Shown here piece after piece: positions 43,974 through 53,152 of a DNA stretch of 64,000 bases. The translations under genes were made by a program, and so were the position numbers. Under the pieces are notes generated by a model. The model made no database searches, was not told the DNA's origin, and worked only from the letters and a program-made list of their open reading frames with translations. The stretch lies in assembly GCA_963757815.1 (NCBI GenBank), contig CAVWSN010000018.1, positions 124,001 to 188,000 on the forward strand, given 5' to 3'. Origin of the DNA: JACVRW01 sp963757815 (lineage in GTDB: Bacteria; Actinomycetota; Thermoleophilia; Solirubrobacterales; Thermoleophilaceae). Every line of letters starts with the position of its first letter. Positions within the stretch are counted from its first letter, which is position 1.

Positions 43974-44932
43974 GCGATATCGAGCTCTCCTACTGCGTCG
44001 TCAACACGAACGGACGCGAGGACCTGCTCGCCTGCCTGGACGCGATCGCCGCCACCCACCCGGAGGGTGTGCCGCACGAACTGCTCGTGCTCGACAACGC
44101 CTCCAGCGACGGCTCGGCCGAGGCGGTGCGCGAGCGCCACCCCGAGGCCAGGCTGATCGCCCTCGAGCGCCGCACGGGCAAGGCGGAGAACGACTCGCGC
44201 CTGCTTCAGGAGTCACGCGGGCGCTACTGCCTGCTGCTGAACGAGGACTCGGAGCTGCGCCCCGGGGCTGCGGCCGCGCTGCTCGCCGCCCTCGACGCCG
44301 ATGCCGGCGCGGCGGCGGCCGGCGCGCGGCTGCTCACGAGCGCGGGCGAGGAGACGGACTGCGCCTGGCGGCTACCCGACATCCCCTGGGCGCTCGCGGC
44401 GGCGCTCTTCCTGCATTCGCGCGTGGCCGTAGAGAGCCGGGGCGAGAGCGTGCGCGAGGTGGGCTGGGTGCAGTCGAGCGCCATGCTCGTCCGGCGCGAG
44501 GCGGCGCGGCAGGTGGGCTGGCTCGACCCGGACTTCTTCGTCTACTCCGACGAGACGGATTTCTGCAAGCGGCTCCGCGACGCGGGCTGGCGGATTCTCT
44601 TCGTGCCGTCGGCCCGGGCGGTGCACCACGACCAGCTCGGCACCGACCGCGCCGCCATGCGGCGCCGCATCGTCGAGTTCCACCGCAACCGCGATCTCTA
44701 TTTCCGCAAGCACGGCATGGGCTTGACGAGGATCGTGTGGCGCGCCTGCTGGACCTGGGCCTACCTCGTCCGCGCAGCGGTGGCCGTGCTCGTCCCCGGC
44801 CGCGATGCACGGCGCTATCTCCTGCACGCGCGCCAGGAGCTCGCGCCGTCGCGCGGCACGGGGATCCGCGAGGCGGCCGAGGAGCACAATGCGCGGCTGG
44901 ATGCGGGCCGCGCGGCCGCCGGCGCGCGCTGA
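43970..44932 (+). CDS. glycosyltransferase family 2
   Basis: 320 residues, GT-A fold: SYCVVNTNGREDLLACLDAI, LVLDNASSDGSAEAV and CLLLNEDSELRPGAAAALL (NED in place of the classical DxD), then FFVYSDETDFCKRLRDAGW, typical of rhamnosyl- and related transferases. Likely extends the repeat unit. GTGA overlap with the previous gene. Confidence 0.87.
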   Translation: MSDIELSYCVVNTNGREDLLACLDAIAATHPEGVPHELLVLDNASSDGSAEAVRERHPEARLIALERRTGKAENDSRLLQESRGRYCLLLNEDSELRPGAAAALLAALDADAGAAAAGARLLTSAGEETDCAWRLPDIPWALAAALFLHSRVAVESRGESVREVGWVQSSAMLVRREAARQVGWLDPDFFVYSDETDFCKRLRDAGWRILFVPSARAVHHDQLGTDRAAMRRRIVEFHRNRDLYFRKHGMGLTRIVWRACWTWAYLVRAAVAVLVPGRDARRYLLHARQELAPSRGTGIREAAEEHNARLDAGRAAAGAR

Positions 44933-44998
44933 GCGCCGCCGCAAGCCCGCTCCCGGGAGCCCGCCGCCGCTGGGCGCGCGATTACGCTTCCCCTCCCG

Positions 44999-46528
44999 AT
45001 GGAGCATCCCGACCTCGCCCAGCTGGCCGCGGTAGGCGGCGCCGTCGGGTCTGTGCTGGTCCTGCTCGCGCGGGGCCGGGTCGTGCTGCTGGCGGGGCTC
45101 GTCGTCCTCGCCGTCTCCGAGGCGGGCCTCGCATACTCGCTCGGCACCGGCTCGCTCGACAGGATCGACGGTGTGACCGGGGCCGCTGCCGCGGCGCTCG
45201 GGATCATCGCGCTCGGTGCCGCCGCGGCGCTCCTCGCGCGTCGGCCGGCGATCGTGCCGGTGGCGGTGCTCCTGGCGGCGCCCTTCCGGCCGCCGCTCTC
45301 GTTCGACAGCGGCGGCACCTTCCTCGTGTCGATCGCCGACGACGGTCGCCTCGGCCGCCTGCTGCCGCTGTACTTCGTGCTCGCCGCCGCCGGGGCGGCG
45401 CTGGGGTGGCGGGCGCTGCGCGGGCGTGAGCTGCGCCCGTTGCCGTTCGTGATCGCCGCCCCCGCCGCCGCGTTCTTCGCCTTCGCCTGCCTCTCCCTGA
45501 CCTGGGCGGACGACCTCGAGGCCGGCGCCAACCTGCTGGCCTTCTTCACGCTCCCGTTCGCACTCCTGCTCGCCACCGTGGCGCGCGCCGACTTCCCCGA
45601 CAGCGTCCCGCGCGCGCTCGCGGCCGCCGCGCTGGCGCTCGGCACGCTGTTCGCGCTCGTCGGGCTCTGGCAGGCCGCGACGCACGAGCTGTTCTTCTAC
45701 GCGCCCAACCTCGCGGTCTCGAACGCCAACACTGACTTCTTCCGCGTGACCTCGCTGTTCGGCGACCCGAGCCTCTACGGCCGCCACCTGGTACTCGGGA
45801 TCGGCGTGGTGTTGGCGCTGCTCGCCGCGCGCCGCTGGAAACCGTGGCCGCTCATCGCACTGCTCGTAGTCATGTGGGCGGGGCTCTTCTTCTCGTACTC
45901 GCAGTCGAGCATGGTCGCCCTGCTCGTGGTCACGCTGGCGCTCGCCCTGGTCACGGGGAACCGGCGCGTGCGGCTGGCCGTCGGCCTGCTGGCGCTCGCC
46001 GCCGTCCTCGCAGGCGGCGCCTACGTGGCCGCGCGGATGATCGACGGCGAGTCGCTCAACAAGATCACGAGCGACCGCACCGAGCGCGTCGAGGACACCC
46101 TGCGGGTGATCGAGGACGACCCGTTCGTCGGGGTGGGCATCGGCGGCCAGCCGCGCGCGAGCCGCAAGCTCGCCGGCAGCGACCGGCCCACCCCGACCTT
46201 CGTCTCCCACACCACGCCGCTCACCGTGTTCGCCGAGCTGGGCGTGATCGGGGTCGCCCTCTACGCCTGGCTGCTCGTGGGCGGGGCCCTCCTGATCGCG
46301 GCGGTGCGGAAGCGGGACGAGGCGCTCGGGCTGGCGCTGATGGCGTCGTTCCTCGGGCTGTTCGTCCACGCCCTCTTCTACAGCGGCTTCCTGGAGGACC
46401 CGATCACCTGGCTCGTGCTCGCGATCGGCGCCGGTTACCTCGCCTGGCACGCGGTGTACGACCCGCGGCCGTCGGCCGCCGAGCGCGCACGCTCGCGTAG
46501 GGAAAGCACGGCTCCGGTGGAGCGGTGA
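44999..46528 (+). CDS. O-antigen ligase/polymerase-like membrane protein
   Basis: 509-residue polytopic membrane protein with about 10-12 helices. The large extracytoplasmic loop (DRTERVEDTLRVIEDDPFVG, then HTTPLTVFAELGVIGVALY) is the Wzy_C/WaaL signature. It would polymerise or ligate the polysaccharide. GTG of the next gene overlaps the stop (46525-46528). Confidence 0.85.
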   Translation: MEHPDLAQLAAVGGAVGSVLVLLARGRVVLLAGLVVLAVSEAGLAYSLGTGSLDRIDGVTGAAAAALGIIALGAAAALLARRPAIVPVAVLLAAPFRPPLSFDSGGTFLVSIADDGRLGRLLPLYFVLAAAGAALGWRALRGRELRPLPFVIAAPAAAFFAFACLSLTWADDLEAGANLLAFFTLPFALLLATVARADFPDSVPRALAAAALALGTLFALVGLWQAATHELFFYAPNLAVSNANTDFFRVTSLFGDPSLYGRHLVLGIGVVLALLAARRWKPWPLIALLVVMWAGLFFSYSQSSMVALLVVTLALALVTGNRRVRLAVGLLALAAVLAGGAYVAARMIDGESLNKITSDRTERVEDTLRVIEDDPFVGVGIGGQPRASRKLAGSDRPTPTFVSHTTPLTVFAELGVIGVALYAWLLVGGALLIAAVRKRDEALGLALMASFLGLFVHALFYSGFLEDPITWLVLAIGAGYLAWHAVYDPRPSAAERARSRRESTAPVER

Positions 46529-47898
46529 GCGTCCGCGCCGCGTGGGCCCTCGTCGGGGTCCTGTTCGCGCTGATCGCCATCACCCTCCCCGAGCTGGGCT
46601 CGGACCCCTTGCGCTTCCGGCCGGGCAGCGTGGACCCTCAGGGCCCGCTGGCCCCGCTCGTGCGCGCGGCCGGCGAGGAGTGGGACGTGGGCATCGCGCG
46701 GGCGGCGGCCTTCGGCGCGGCGCTCCTCTGCGGCGCGGCGGCGGCGCTCCTGATAGCGCGGCCCCGGCCCTGGCCGCCCTGGGGCGGCATCGCGCTCGTG
46801 CTGGCCGTCGGCGTGCTGCTGATGGCGCCCTCGACGCTGCTCGCGATGGGCCTGCGCGACTCGACCGCGCCCTGGTTCTTCACGAACGACTCGACCTACC
46901 AGATCGAGCTCGGGGGCGATCTCCTGCTCGACCTCGACAACCCGTACGGCCACGACTACCGCGAGTCCGGCCTCGAGCGCTTCTACACCCGCGACGGGAC
47001 CGTGTCGGAGCGCGTGCGCGAGCGGGAGGTCTCACTCGAGCACTTCGCCTACTTCCCCGGCGCAGTGCTCACGGCCGCCGCCTGGCGGCTGCTGCCGGAG
47101 CCGCTCGACGACTACCGGCTGCTGGTGCTGCTCGCCACGCTCGCGATGCTGCCGGCGGCACTGCTCTTCCGGGCGCCGCTCGGGCCCGAAGCAGCCGGCT
47201 CGGCCGGCTGCGCAGGGATGGGTCCCAAGCTCGCGCTCGGGGCCCTGCTCGTCTGCAACCCGATCGCGGTGCGCTCCGCCTGGTTCGGGCAGAACGACGC
47301 TCCCAGCCTGCTCCTGCTGGTGCTGGCATTCGCGCTCGTCACCCGGCGCCGCTACGGCTGGATGGCCGCCGCGCTCGCCGGGGCCATCCTGCTCAAGCAG
47401 TTCGCGCTCGTGGCGCTGCCGTTCATCGCGCTGATGCTGCTGCGCCAGGGCGCCACCCGCGACGAGCTCACGCGCGCCGCGCTCGTGTTCGGAGGCGTCC
47501 TTGCGGCGGGCATCCTCCCCTTCCTGATCGCCGACCCGGTCGCCTTCTACGAGGACACGATCAAGTTCGGCGCGGGCACCTACAAGATCGTCGGCTACGG
47601 GCTGTCGGCGATCCTGATCCGGCTCGGCATCCTCGAGGACCGCGACGGCTCCTACCCGTTCGCGCTGTTCGCCGTGCTGACCTGGTTGCCGCTGACGGTC
47701 TGGCTCCTGTTCGCACAGCGCAAGGCAGAGGAGCTCTGGATCGGCGCCGCCGCGTTCTCGGTCTCGCTGCTCTGGCTCATGTTCATCGGCCGCACGTTCA
47801 ACAACTACTACCTCGTGTGGCCGATGACGGGAGCGGTCGTGGCCGCGCTGATGGCTGTAGGTTCCGCGCGTGCACCCGATCGATCTCGACCCGGGTGA
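46525..47898 (+). CDS. GT-C-type polytopic membrane glycosyltransferase
   Basis: 457 residues with about ten membrane helices; an extracytoplasmic loop after helix 3 has LDNPYGHDYRESGLERFYTR. The layout fits lipid-sugar-dependent GT-C enzymes (mannosyltransferase-like, DUF2029/GT87 neighbourhood). A 12-codon insert, residues ~220-232 (GPEAAGSAGCAG), is encoded by the second copy of the 36-bp hairpin repeat. The 3' end overlaps the following hydrolase gene by 29 bases. Confidence 0.75.
   Translation: MSVRAAWALVGVLFALIAITLPELGSDPLRFRPGSVDPQGPLAPLVRAAGEEWDVGIARAAAFGAALLCGAAAALLIARPRPWPPWGGIALVLAVGVLLMAPSTLLAMGLRDSTAPWFFTNDSTYQIELGGDLLLDLDNPYGHDYRESGLERFYTRDGTVSERVREREVSLEHFAYFPGAVLTAAAWRLLPEPLDDYRLLVLLATLAMLPAALLFRAPLGPEAAGSAGCAGMGPKLALGALLVCNPIAVRSAWFGQNDAPSLLLLVLAFALVTRRRYGWMAAALAGAILLKQFALVALPFIALMLLRQGATRDELTRAALVFGGVLAAGILPFLIADPVAFYEDTIKFGAGTYKIVGYGLSAILIRLGILEDRDGSYPFALFAVLTWLPLTVWLLFAQRKAEELWIGAAAFSVSLLWLMFIGRTFNNYYLVWPMTGAVVAALMAVGSARAPDRSRPG
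47183..47218. repeat. 36-bp dispersed hairpin repeat, copy 2 (inside a coding region)
   Basis: Exact inverted copy of 42162-42197, located within the GT-C gene between two membrane helices. It is 36 bases, divisible by three, so it does not shift the frame. Confidence 0.75.
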
Positions 47899-48445
47899 GG
47901 CGATCCTCCACGAGGGTGATCCCGAGCGCTGTGTGGTGCTGCTGCCAGGGGTGCGCTACTTCAGCCAGGCGCCGTTGCTCTGGTTCGCCCGCGAGGCCGC
48001 GCTTGCCGGCGGCTGGTCGGTGCTCGAGCTGAGCGAGCGGGCGCCTGCCGATCAGGAGCCGTTCGACTGGATCCGCGAGCGCGCCGAGAGCGCACTGAAC
48101 GCCGCCTCGGCGACCCAGGTGGTGATGATCGGCAAGTCGCTGGCCAGCGCCGTGGCTCCGCTCGCGACCCAGCGCGCCCTTCCGGCCGTCTGGCTCACAC
48201 CGCTGCTGATCCGGCCCGAGGTGGTGGCCGCACTGGGCGGGACCGACCGCCCGACGCTCGTCGTCGGCAGCCCGGCCGACCCGACCTGGGGAAACGGGGA
48301 GCTGCCCGAGAACGAGGCACTCGAGGTGATGGAGCTCGATGGCCTCGACCACTCGCTCCAGGTGGAGGGAGACCCGCTCGCCTCGATCGACGTGCTGCGC
48401 GACGTGACGGAGCGGGTGGGGGGCTTCCTCGAGCGGCTCGAGTGA
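47870..48445 (+). CDS. small alpha/beta hydrolase-like protein
   Basis: 191 residues from GTG 47870. CVVLLPGVRYFSQAPLLWFA, the elbow VVMIGKSLASAVAPLA with a Ser nucleophile, LVVGSPADPTWG and LDGLDHSLQVEGDP with a His are placed as in alpha/beta hydrolases. No substrate can be inferred. It overlaps the GT-C gene end by 29 bases. Confidence 0.7.
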   Translation: MHPIDLDPGEAILHEGDPERCVVLLPGVRYFSQAPLLWFAREAALAGGWSVLELSERAPADQEPFDWIRERAESALNAASATQVVMIGKSLASAVAPLATQRALPAVWLTPLLIRPEVVAALGGTDRPTLVVGSPADPTWGNGELPENEALEVMELDGLDHSLQVEGDPLASIDVLRDVTERVGGFLERLE

Positions 48446-48508
48446 GAGGGCGGGCGCCCGGCCGTGATCGAAGATCGTTCGGCCCGTGCGCTCGGGAGGC
48501 GCGAGCCG

Positions 48509-48545
48509 TCCTGCCCTGGTGGGCCAGGAGACCCTCAGGGCAGGA
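48509..48545. terminator. 10-bp stem-loop between convergent genes
   Basis: TCCTGCCCTG (48509-48518) pairs with CAGGGCAGGA (48536-48545) around a 17-base loop. It lies in the 206-base gap between the hydrolase (+) and the PQQ-propeller gene (-). No T-run is visible. Nothing else was recognised in the gap. Confidence 0.5.
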
Positions 48546-48651
48546 TGATTGCGCCAGATCCCGGATTGCATGGCCCGTGGCGTGGGATCGCAGTGGCCGC
48601 TGTCCCTGACCCTTCCCCAGCCCTGGCCCGGCCGGCGGAGACCAACCCCGG

Positions 48652-50067
48652 CTAGGACTGGCGCCGCTCCTCCCGCTCCTGCCGGCGCTCCTTGCGCTCC
48701 CGCTCGCGCGCCGCCTGTGCGCGGGCGCGCTGACGCCTCACGCGCGCCCGGTCCGCCTTCACGTCCTCCTTTGCGGCCTCCGAGCCGCGCGGAGCCATCG
48801 CGAACTGGTGTGCGCGGCCGGTCACGAAGATGCGCTTCTCGTCCGCGACCACCGGGTTGGCGTACTTGCCGGCCGCGAAGCGCCAGACCCGCTTGCCGTC
48901 GCGGGCACGCACGGCATAGGTGGCGTCAAGTCCCCTGGCCACGGAGCGCTGGGCTTCCGAGCCGCAGCTCGAGCAGACCGCGTAATAGACGAGCCCGTCC
49001 ATCACGGTCGGCGCGGCGTGCACCGCGCCCTGGGCGTCGATCTGCCAGCGCGTATCGCCGGTGGCGGCATCGAGCGCATAGAACTGCCCGTCGTAGGTGC
49101 CGACGAAGACCTTGCGCCGGTAAACCGCCGCGGCGCCGTAGATGTAGGACCCGAGCGGGCGCGCCCAGAGCAGTTTGCCGCTCTTCGCACCGTAGACGTA
49201 CATCGTCCCGTCGGTGTTGCCGATGTAGACACGCCCGTAGGCGAGCGTCGGCGTGGCGTACCAGAACTCACGGGCCCCGGTGGCGCTCCACGCCAGCTTG
49301 CCGGTCCCGGCATTGAGCGCGTAGAGCGTGCCGCCGTCGGAGGCGATGTAGATGCGCCCCTTCCAGTAGGCGGCGGAGGTGTTGACCTGGTTGTCGGCCT
49401 CGAAGCGCCACTTCAGGCGCCCCGTCTTTGCGTTGAGGGCGATCACGTCGTTGTTCCAGGTCCCGACGTAGAGGACGCCGTTGCGCAGCAGCGGTGACGA
49501 CTCGATCGGAGCCGTCTCGTGGCGCCACAGCTCGCGACCGGTGTCCGCGTCCCAGGCGACCACGAATCCGTTCGCGCCGGCCTGGTCCTGGAGACATTCG
49601 ACCGGGTGCATGTAGGACTGGTAGACGACCCCCTTGCCGATCGTGGGAGAGGAGGCGGCGCAGCGACCGAGGCTCTTCTTCCAGTCGGGCTTGCCCGTCT
49701 TTGCATCGAGCGCGAAGAAGAGCCCCTTCTGCTGGGCGAGATAGACGCGCCCGTAGGCGACCGTCGGCGGGAACTCGAGCGTGTCGTGCGCGTCGATCCT
49801 CCACAGCCGCCGGTACGGCGGCCGGTGATCGTAGGGCGAGATGTGGCGGCGGCCGATGTCGAACCCATAGGTCGGCCAGGGCCGCAGGAGCTCCTTGTCG
49901 GGCGGCGGTGGCGGCGGTTCGGGCTCCTCCGTCACCACGAACTCCTCGGTGGCGGAGCCACGCTTCTCGATCGGCTGGTCGTCGGTGTAGGCGTACACGC
50001 CGATCGCGACGCCAAGGACGAGCACGACCAGCGCGCCGCCGATAAGCAAGCGGCGTCGTCTGGACAT
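48652..50067 (-). CDS. membrane-anchored PQQ-type beta-propeller protein (BamB-like)
   Basis: 471 residues. One N-terminal helix (LLIGGALVVLVLGVAIGVYA), a Pro-rich spacer (EEPEPPPPPPDKE), then about seven PQQ/propeller blades with repeated GRVYLAQQKGLFFALDAKTG- and GVLYVGTWNNDVIALNAKTG-type units. The C-terminus is strongly basic (RARAQAARERERKERRQE). Probable extracytoplasmic scaffold; no dehydrogenase catalytic signature was seen. Confidence 0.83.
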   Translation of the reverse strand: MSRRRRLLIGGALVVLVLGVAIGVYAYTDDQPIEKRGSATEEFVVTEEPEPPPPPPDKELLRPWPTYGFDIGRRHISPYDHRPPYRRLWRIDAHDTLEFPPTVAYGRVYLAQQKGLFFALDAKTGKPDWKKSLGRCAASSPTIGKGVVYQSYMHPVECLQDQAGANGFVVAWDADTGRELWRHETAPIESSPLLRNGVLYVGTWNNDVIALNAKTGRLKWRFEADNQVNTSAAYWKGRIYIASDGGTLYALNAGTGKLAWSATGAREFWYATPTLAYGRVYIGNTDGTMYVYGAKSGKLLWARPLGSYIYGAAAVYRRKVFVGTYDGQFYALDAATGDTRWQIDAQGAVHAAPTVMDGLVYYAVCSSCGSEAQRSVARGLDATYAVRARDGKRVWRFAAGKYANPVVADEKRIFVTGRAHQFAMAPRGSEAAKEDVKADRARVRRQRARAQAARERERKERRQEREERRQS

Positions 50068-50111
50068 CGACGGCTGAGGATGGCAGACGCCTCCGTCGCC
50101 CCGAGATAACA

Positions 50112-50133
50112 GCCGGGGGCTCGCGCCCCCGGC
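50112..50133 (-). terminator. 9-bp GC stem-loop
   Basis: GCCGGGGGC-TCGC-GCCCCCGGC is a perfect hairpin between the end of the FlgD-Ig gene (50159) and the propeller gene start (50067). No T-run follows. Confidence 0.5.
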
Positions 50134-50158
50134 ACCCCCGTGGCACCTGGCCGGCCGC

Positions 50159-52024
50159 TTAGCTACCGAGGCGCCTCCAAATGCGCTTCGTCACTTGCGG
50201 TACCTCGATGCTGAGCGCCGCCTCCTCCAGCTGACGGGACCACTGGGGCGTACCCGTGCGGAGCACCCAGCCATCCCCCAGCCGGTAGGCCATGAAGGCC
50301 GGCTCGCCCGGGTCGCGGCCGGCCGTGGTCAGCGCATCCGCTTCCTCGGCCAGGCCGCGGGAGACCTCGAACTCGGAGAACTCGCCGATGAAGTCCGACA
50401 GGCCCTCGAACAGGCCGAGCTCGTCCTCGAAGACGGCGAGCGGCGCCGGGCTCGTCTCAACGAGCGCCGTGCGCTCCCCAAACGCGTTGATCCCCTCGCG
50501 AGCCGAGGGGTCGCGTGCCAGGTCGTCGTCGAGCTCGACCGAGCGACGGAAGGAGCCCGCGCCGAACGAGGCGATCCGGCGCCCACCCGCCACGTACTCG
50601 CGCAGACGCTGCATGAACGCCCTGGGCAGCCACAGCTCGCTTCCGGCGAATGCGAGCCCCGGCACCTCGCCGAGCAACGGTGGCTCACCGCGCGCAAGCG
50701 AGATGTCGGTGGTCAGGTTGTAGCCGAGCCGCTCGTTCTCGAGCCAGCGCAGCAGCGGCGCGACCTCGGCCGCGAAGCGCGGCGGGTAGCCGCCGCCCGC
50801 GAAGTAGCGGTCGAGACGCACGGCCCGCGAGCTGAGCAGCGTGTCGGCGAAACCGTCGGCGTCGTCGTCGACCGGGTTGAGGCCCTGCCAGGTGAGCGCC
50901 GGGAGGACCAGGAGCGGCAGTCCGCCGGCGCCCACTCCGCTCACCGGCTTCGGGCCGCGGTTCGCGGCCGCCTTCGTCTGGGCCCTCCCCGAGACCGCCA
51001 ACGGCCACACCGCGCGCTGGCGCTCCGCGCGCACGCGCACGAGGTGGACGCCGGTGACCGCGTCCTTCGGGATGCGCACCCGGAACGTACCGCCGACCCG
51101 CCCGCCGCGGCGAAGCGGCCGAGGGTCGCCGAAGCGCGACAGCACGAAGTCGAAGGAGCGGTCGACGGGTCCGACCTCGAGCCGGACGACCGAGCCGGCC
51201 CGCACGAGAGTGAGCGGGCCGCGCAGCGTGAATGTCCGAACCGAGACGCCGGTGCGCGGCGCGGCCGTGCGCGGGCTCGGCACCTCTGCGGGCGCGACCG
51301 CCGGGTTGCCGGCCCGATCGCGAACCGTCACCGTGAACGCGTAGTCACCGTCGGGCGCCGGGGTCGTGCTCTCCGGCCCGGCGCTGACCCGGCCGTTCCA
51401 CACCCCCACGCGTGTCTTGGTCCGGCCCTCGGGCGGGATGCCGCGGAAGCGCCTCACCACGTACGGCCTGGGCCCGTCGTCGGTGCGGAACACGCGGTAC
51501 TCCGGGGCCGAGTTGGCGGGCCCGGCGTAGCGGACGCTCACCCGGGGTCGCTGGCCGGGCGCCCCGGCGGCGATCACCGACGGCTCCGCGCTCACCAGGC
51601 GCACGCGCGGCGGCCGCCGGTCGACCGTGATCTCCTTGAACGAGTCGATCACGCGGCTCTCGTCCCGCCGCACCACGCGCATGCGGTAGACCCCGTCGGG
51701 CACGACGGTGCCGTCGTCGTCACGACCGTCCCAGCGGAAGCGGTGCTTCGTGTCGCCGGCGAGCCTCTGACCGTCGACGATTCGGCGCACCTCGTTGCCC
51801 TCCCCGTCCACGACCGAGAAGGTCACCTCGGCGGGCTCGGAGAGGTCGAAGCCGACCCTCGTATCGTCCCGGTAGTCGTCCCCGTTCGGGGAGAAGTGCG
51901 CCGGCTTGGTCGCGAAACGCAGGACGAGCGGGAACTCGCTCTTCAGAAGCTGCGTCGTGAAGAAGGCGGCGATGGTCGCCACCACAAGCACGGCGAACAC
52001 CGCCCGGACCAGGCGCCGGGACAT
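50159..52024 (-). CDS. membrane-anchored FlgD-Ig-like protein with DMF-like C-terminal domain
   Basis: 621 residues. N-terminal helix (AVFAVLVVATIAAFFTTQLL), FlgD-type Ig modules (FSPNGDDYRDDTRVGFDLSE, WDGRDDDGTVVPDGVYRMRV), a second Ig-like segment (TPAPDGDYAFTVTVRDRAGN), and a C-terminal domain (LPALTWQGLNPVDDDADGFA to WLPRAFMQRLREYVAGGRRI) like the large-subunit family of N,N-dimethylformamidase. That family is poorly characterised outside its name. It sits among polysaccharide genes, so a surface or wall role is plausible. Confidence 0.7.
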   Translation of the reverse strand: MSRRLVRAVFAVLVVATIAAFFTTQLLKSEFPLVLRFATKPAHFSPNGDDYRDDTRVGFDLSEPAEVTFSVVDGEGNEVRRIVDGQRLAGDTKHRFRWDGRDDDGTVVPDGVYRMRVVRRDESRVIDSFKEITVDRRPPRVRLVSAEPSVIAAGAPGQRPRVSVRYAGPANSAPEYRVFRTDDGPRPYVVRRFRGIPPEGRTKTRVGVWNGRVSAGPESTTPAPDGDYAFTVTVRDRAGNPAVAPAEVPSPRTAAPRTGVSVRTFTLRGPLTLVRAGSVVRLEVGPVDRSFDFVLSRFGDPRPLRRGGRVGGTFRVRIPKDAVTGVHLVRVRAERQRAVWPLAVSGRAQTKAAANRGPKPVSGVGAGGLPLLVLPALTWQGLNPVDDDADGFADTLLSSRAVRLDRYFAGGGYPPRFAAEVAPLLRWLENERLGYNLTTDISLARGEPPLLGEVPGLAFAGSELWLPRAFMQRLREYVAGGRRIASFGAGSFRRSVELDDDLARDPSAREGINAFGERTALVETSPAPLAVFEDELGLFEGLSDFIGEFSEFEVSRGLAEEADALTTAGRDPGEPAFMAYRLGDGWVLRTGTPQWSRQLEEAALSIEVPQVTKRIWRRLGS

Positions 52025-52072
52025 GGAGGCGGGAGCCTAGTCGTAGCGCTCGCGTGAAAAAGTCGTTCGGCG

Positions 52073-53152
52073 ATGCGGGTGCACCTCGTCGATCCCTCCG
52101 CGGACGTCCTGCCCTACGACCACGCGCTGGCAGCCGCCCTGGCGCGCAAAGGGGCGCAGGTCGAGCTGGTGACCTCGCGCTTCGTCCACGGTCCCCGGCC
52201 CGCCCCGGACGGCTTCGCGCTCAGCGAGTCCTTCTACCGGGGGGCTACGCGCGTGGGGGCGCGCCGAACCGCGCTGCGGCGCGCGTTGAAGGCCGCCGAG
52301 CACATGCCCGACATGCTGCGCTACCGCGGCCGTGCCGCAAACGCCGACGTGACGCACTGGCAATGGCTCTGGCTCGAGTCGCTGAGCACCCGCGTGCTCC
52401 CGCGCGGGCGCCCTCAGGTGCTGACCATGCACAACGTGATCCGTCGGGAGCGCTCGGCGCAGAAGGTCGCCGCCGCATTTTCGGCGGTGATCGTCCACAC
52501 CCGCGCCGGAGCCGAGCTTCTCGGAGGGGGCCCCCGCGTCCACGTGATCCCGCACGGCGCGTTCTCGCATCTCACCGCTCAGCCCGACGAGCTCCCGCTC
52601 CCGCCCGAGCTTGCCGCGGTCGGGCGACCGGTCGTCCTCTATTTCGGGGTCGTGCGCGAGTACAAGGGCGTCGACGTGCTGCTCGAGGCCTTCCGGGACG
52701 TGCCCGACGCGGAGCTGTGGGTGGTGGGGCGCCCGCTCGGGGTCTCGATGGAGCGCCTGCGCCGGCTCGCGCCGCCTGGCAGGGTGCGCTTCGTGGAGCG
52801 CTATGTGAGCGACGCCGAGCTGCCCGCGTTCTTCCGGCGTGCCGACGTCCTCGCCCTCCCGCATCGCAGCGTCGACGTGTCGGGGGTGCTCTTCGCGGGC
52901 CTCGCGTTCGGCAAGGCGATGGTGCTGAGCGACGTCGGCGGCTTCCGCGAGCTGGTCGAGGACCAGGGCGCCGGGCGTCTCGTACCTCCCGGCGACCCCG
53001 AGGCGCTCGGGGCGGCGCTCGTGGAGTTGCTCGGGGATCGCGAGCAGCGGCGCGCGCTCGAGGAGCGGGCCGCGGCGGCCGCCGCCGGGCCATATTCGTG
53101 GGACCGGATCGCCGAGCAGACGCTGGCCGTCTACAGGGAGGTCGGCGCGTGA
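52073..53152 (+). CDS. glycosyltransferase family 4
   Basis: 359 residues, GT-B fold. MRVHLVDPSADVLPYDHALA, LTMHNVIRRERSAQ, VVLYFGVVREYKGVDVLLEA and HRSVDVSGVLFAGLAFGKAM with the E/D-rich donor-binding region VLSDVGGFRELVED. Likely part of the surface polysaccharide set. The stop overlaps GTG 53149 of the formyltransferase gene. Confidence 0.87.
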   Translation: MRVHLVDPSADVLPYDHALAAALARKGAQVELVTSRFVHGPRPAPDGFALSESFYRGATRVGARRTALRRALKAAEHMPDMLRYRGRAANADVTHWQWLWLESLSTRVLPRGRPQVLTMHNVIRRERSAQKVAAAFSAVIVHTRAGAELLGGGPRVHVIPHGAFSHLTAQPDELPLPPELAAVGRPVVLYFGVVREYKGVDVLLEAFRDVPDAELWVVGRPLGVSMERLRRLAPPGRVRFVERYVSDAELPAFFRRADVLALPHRSVDVSGVLFAGLAFGKAMVLSDVGGFRELVEDQGAGRLVPPGDPEALGAALVELLGDREQRRALEERAAAAAAGPYSWDRIAEQTLAVYREVGA

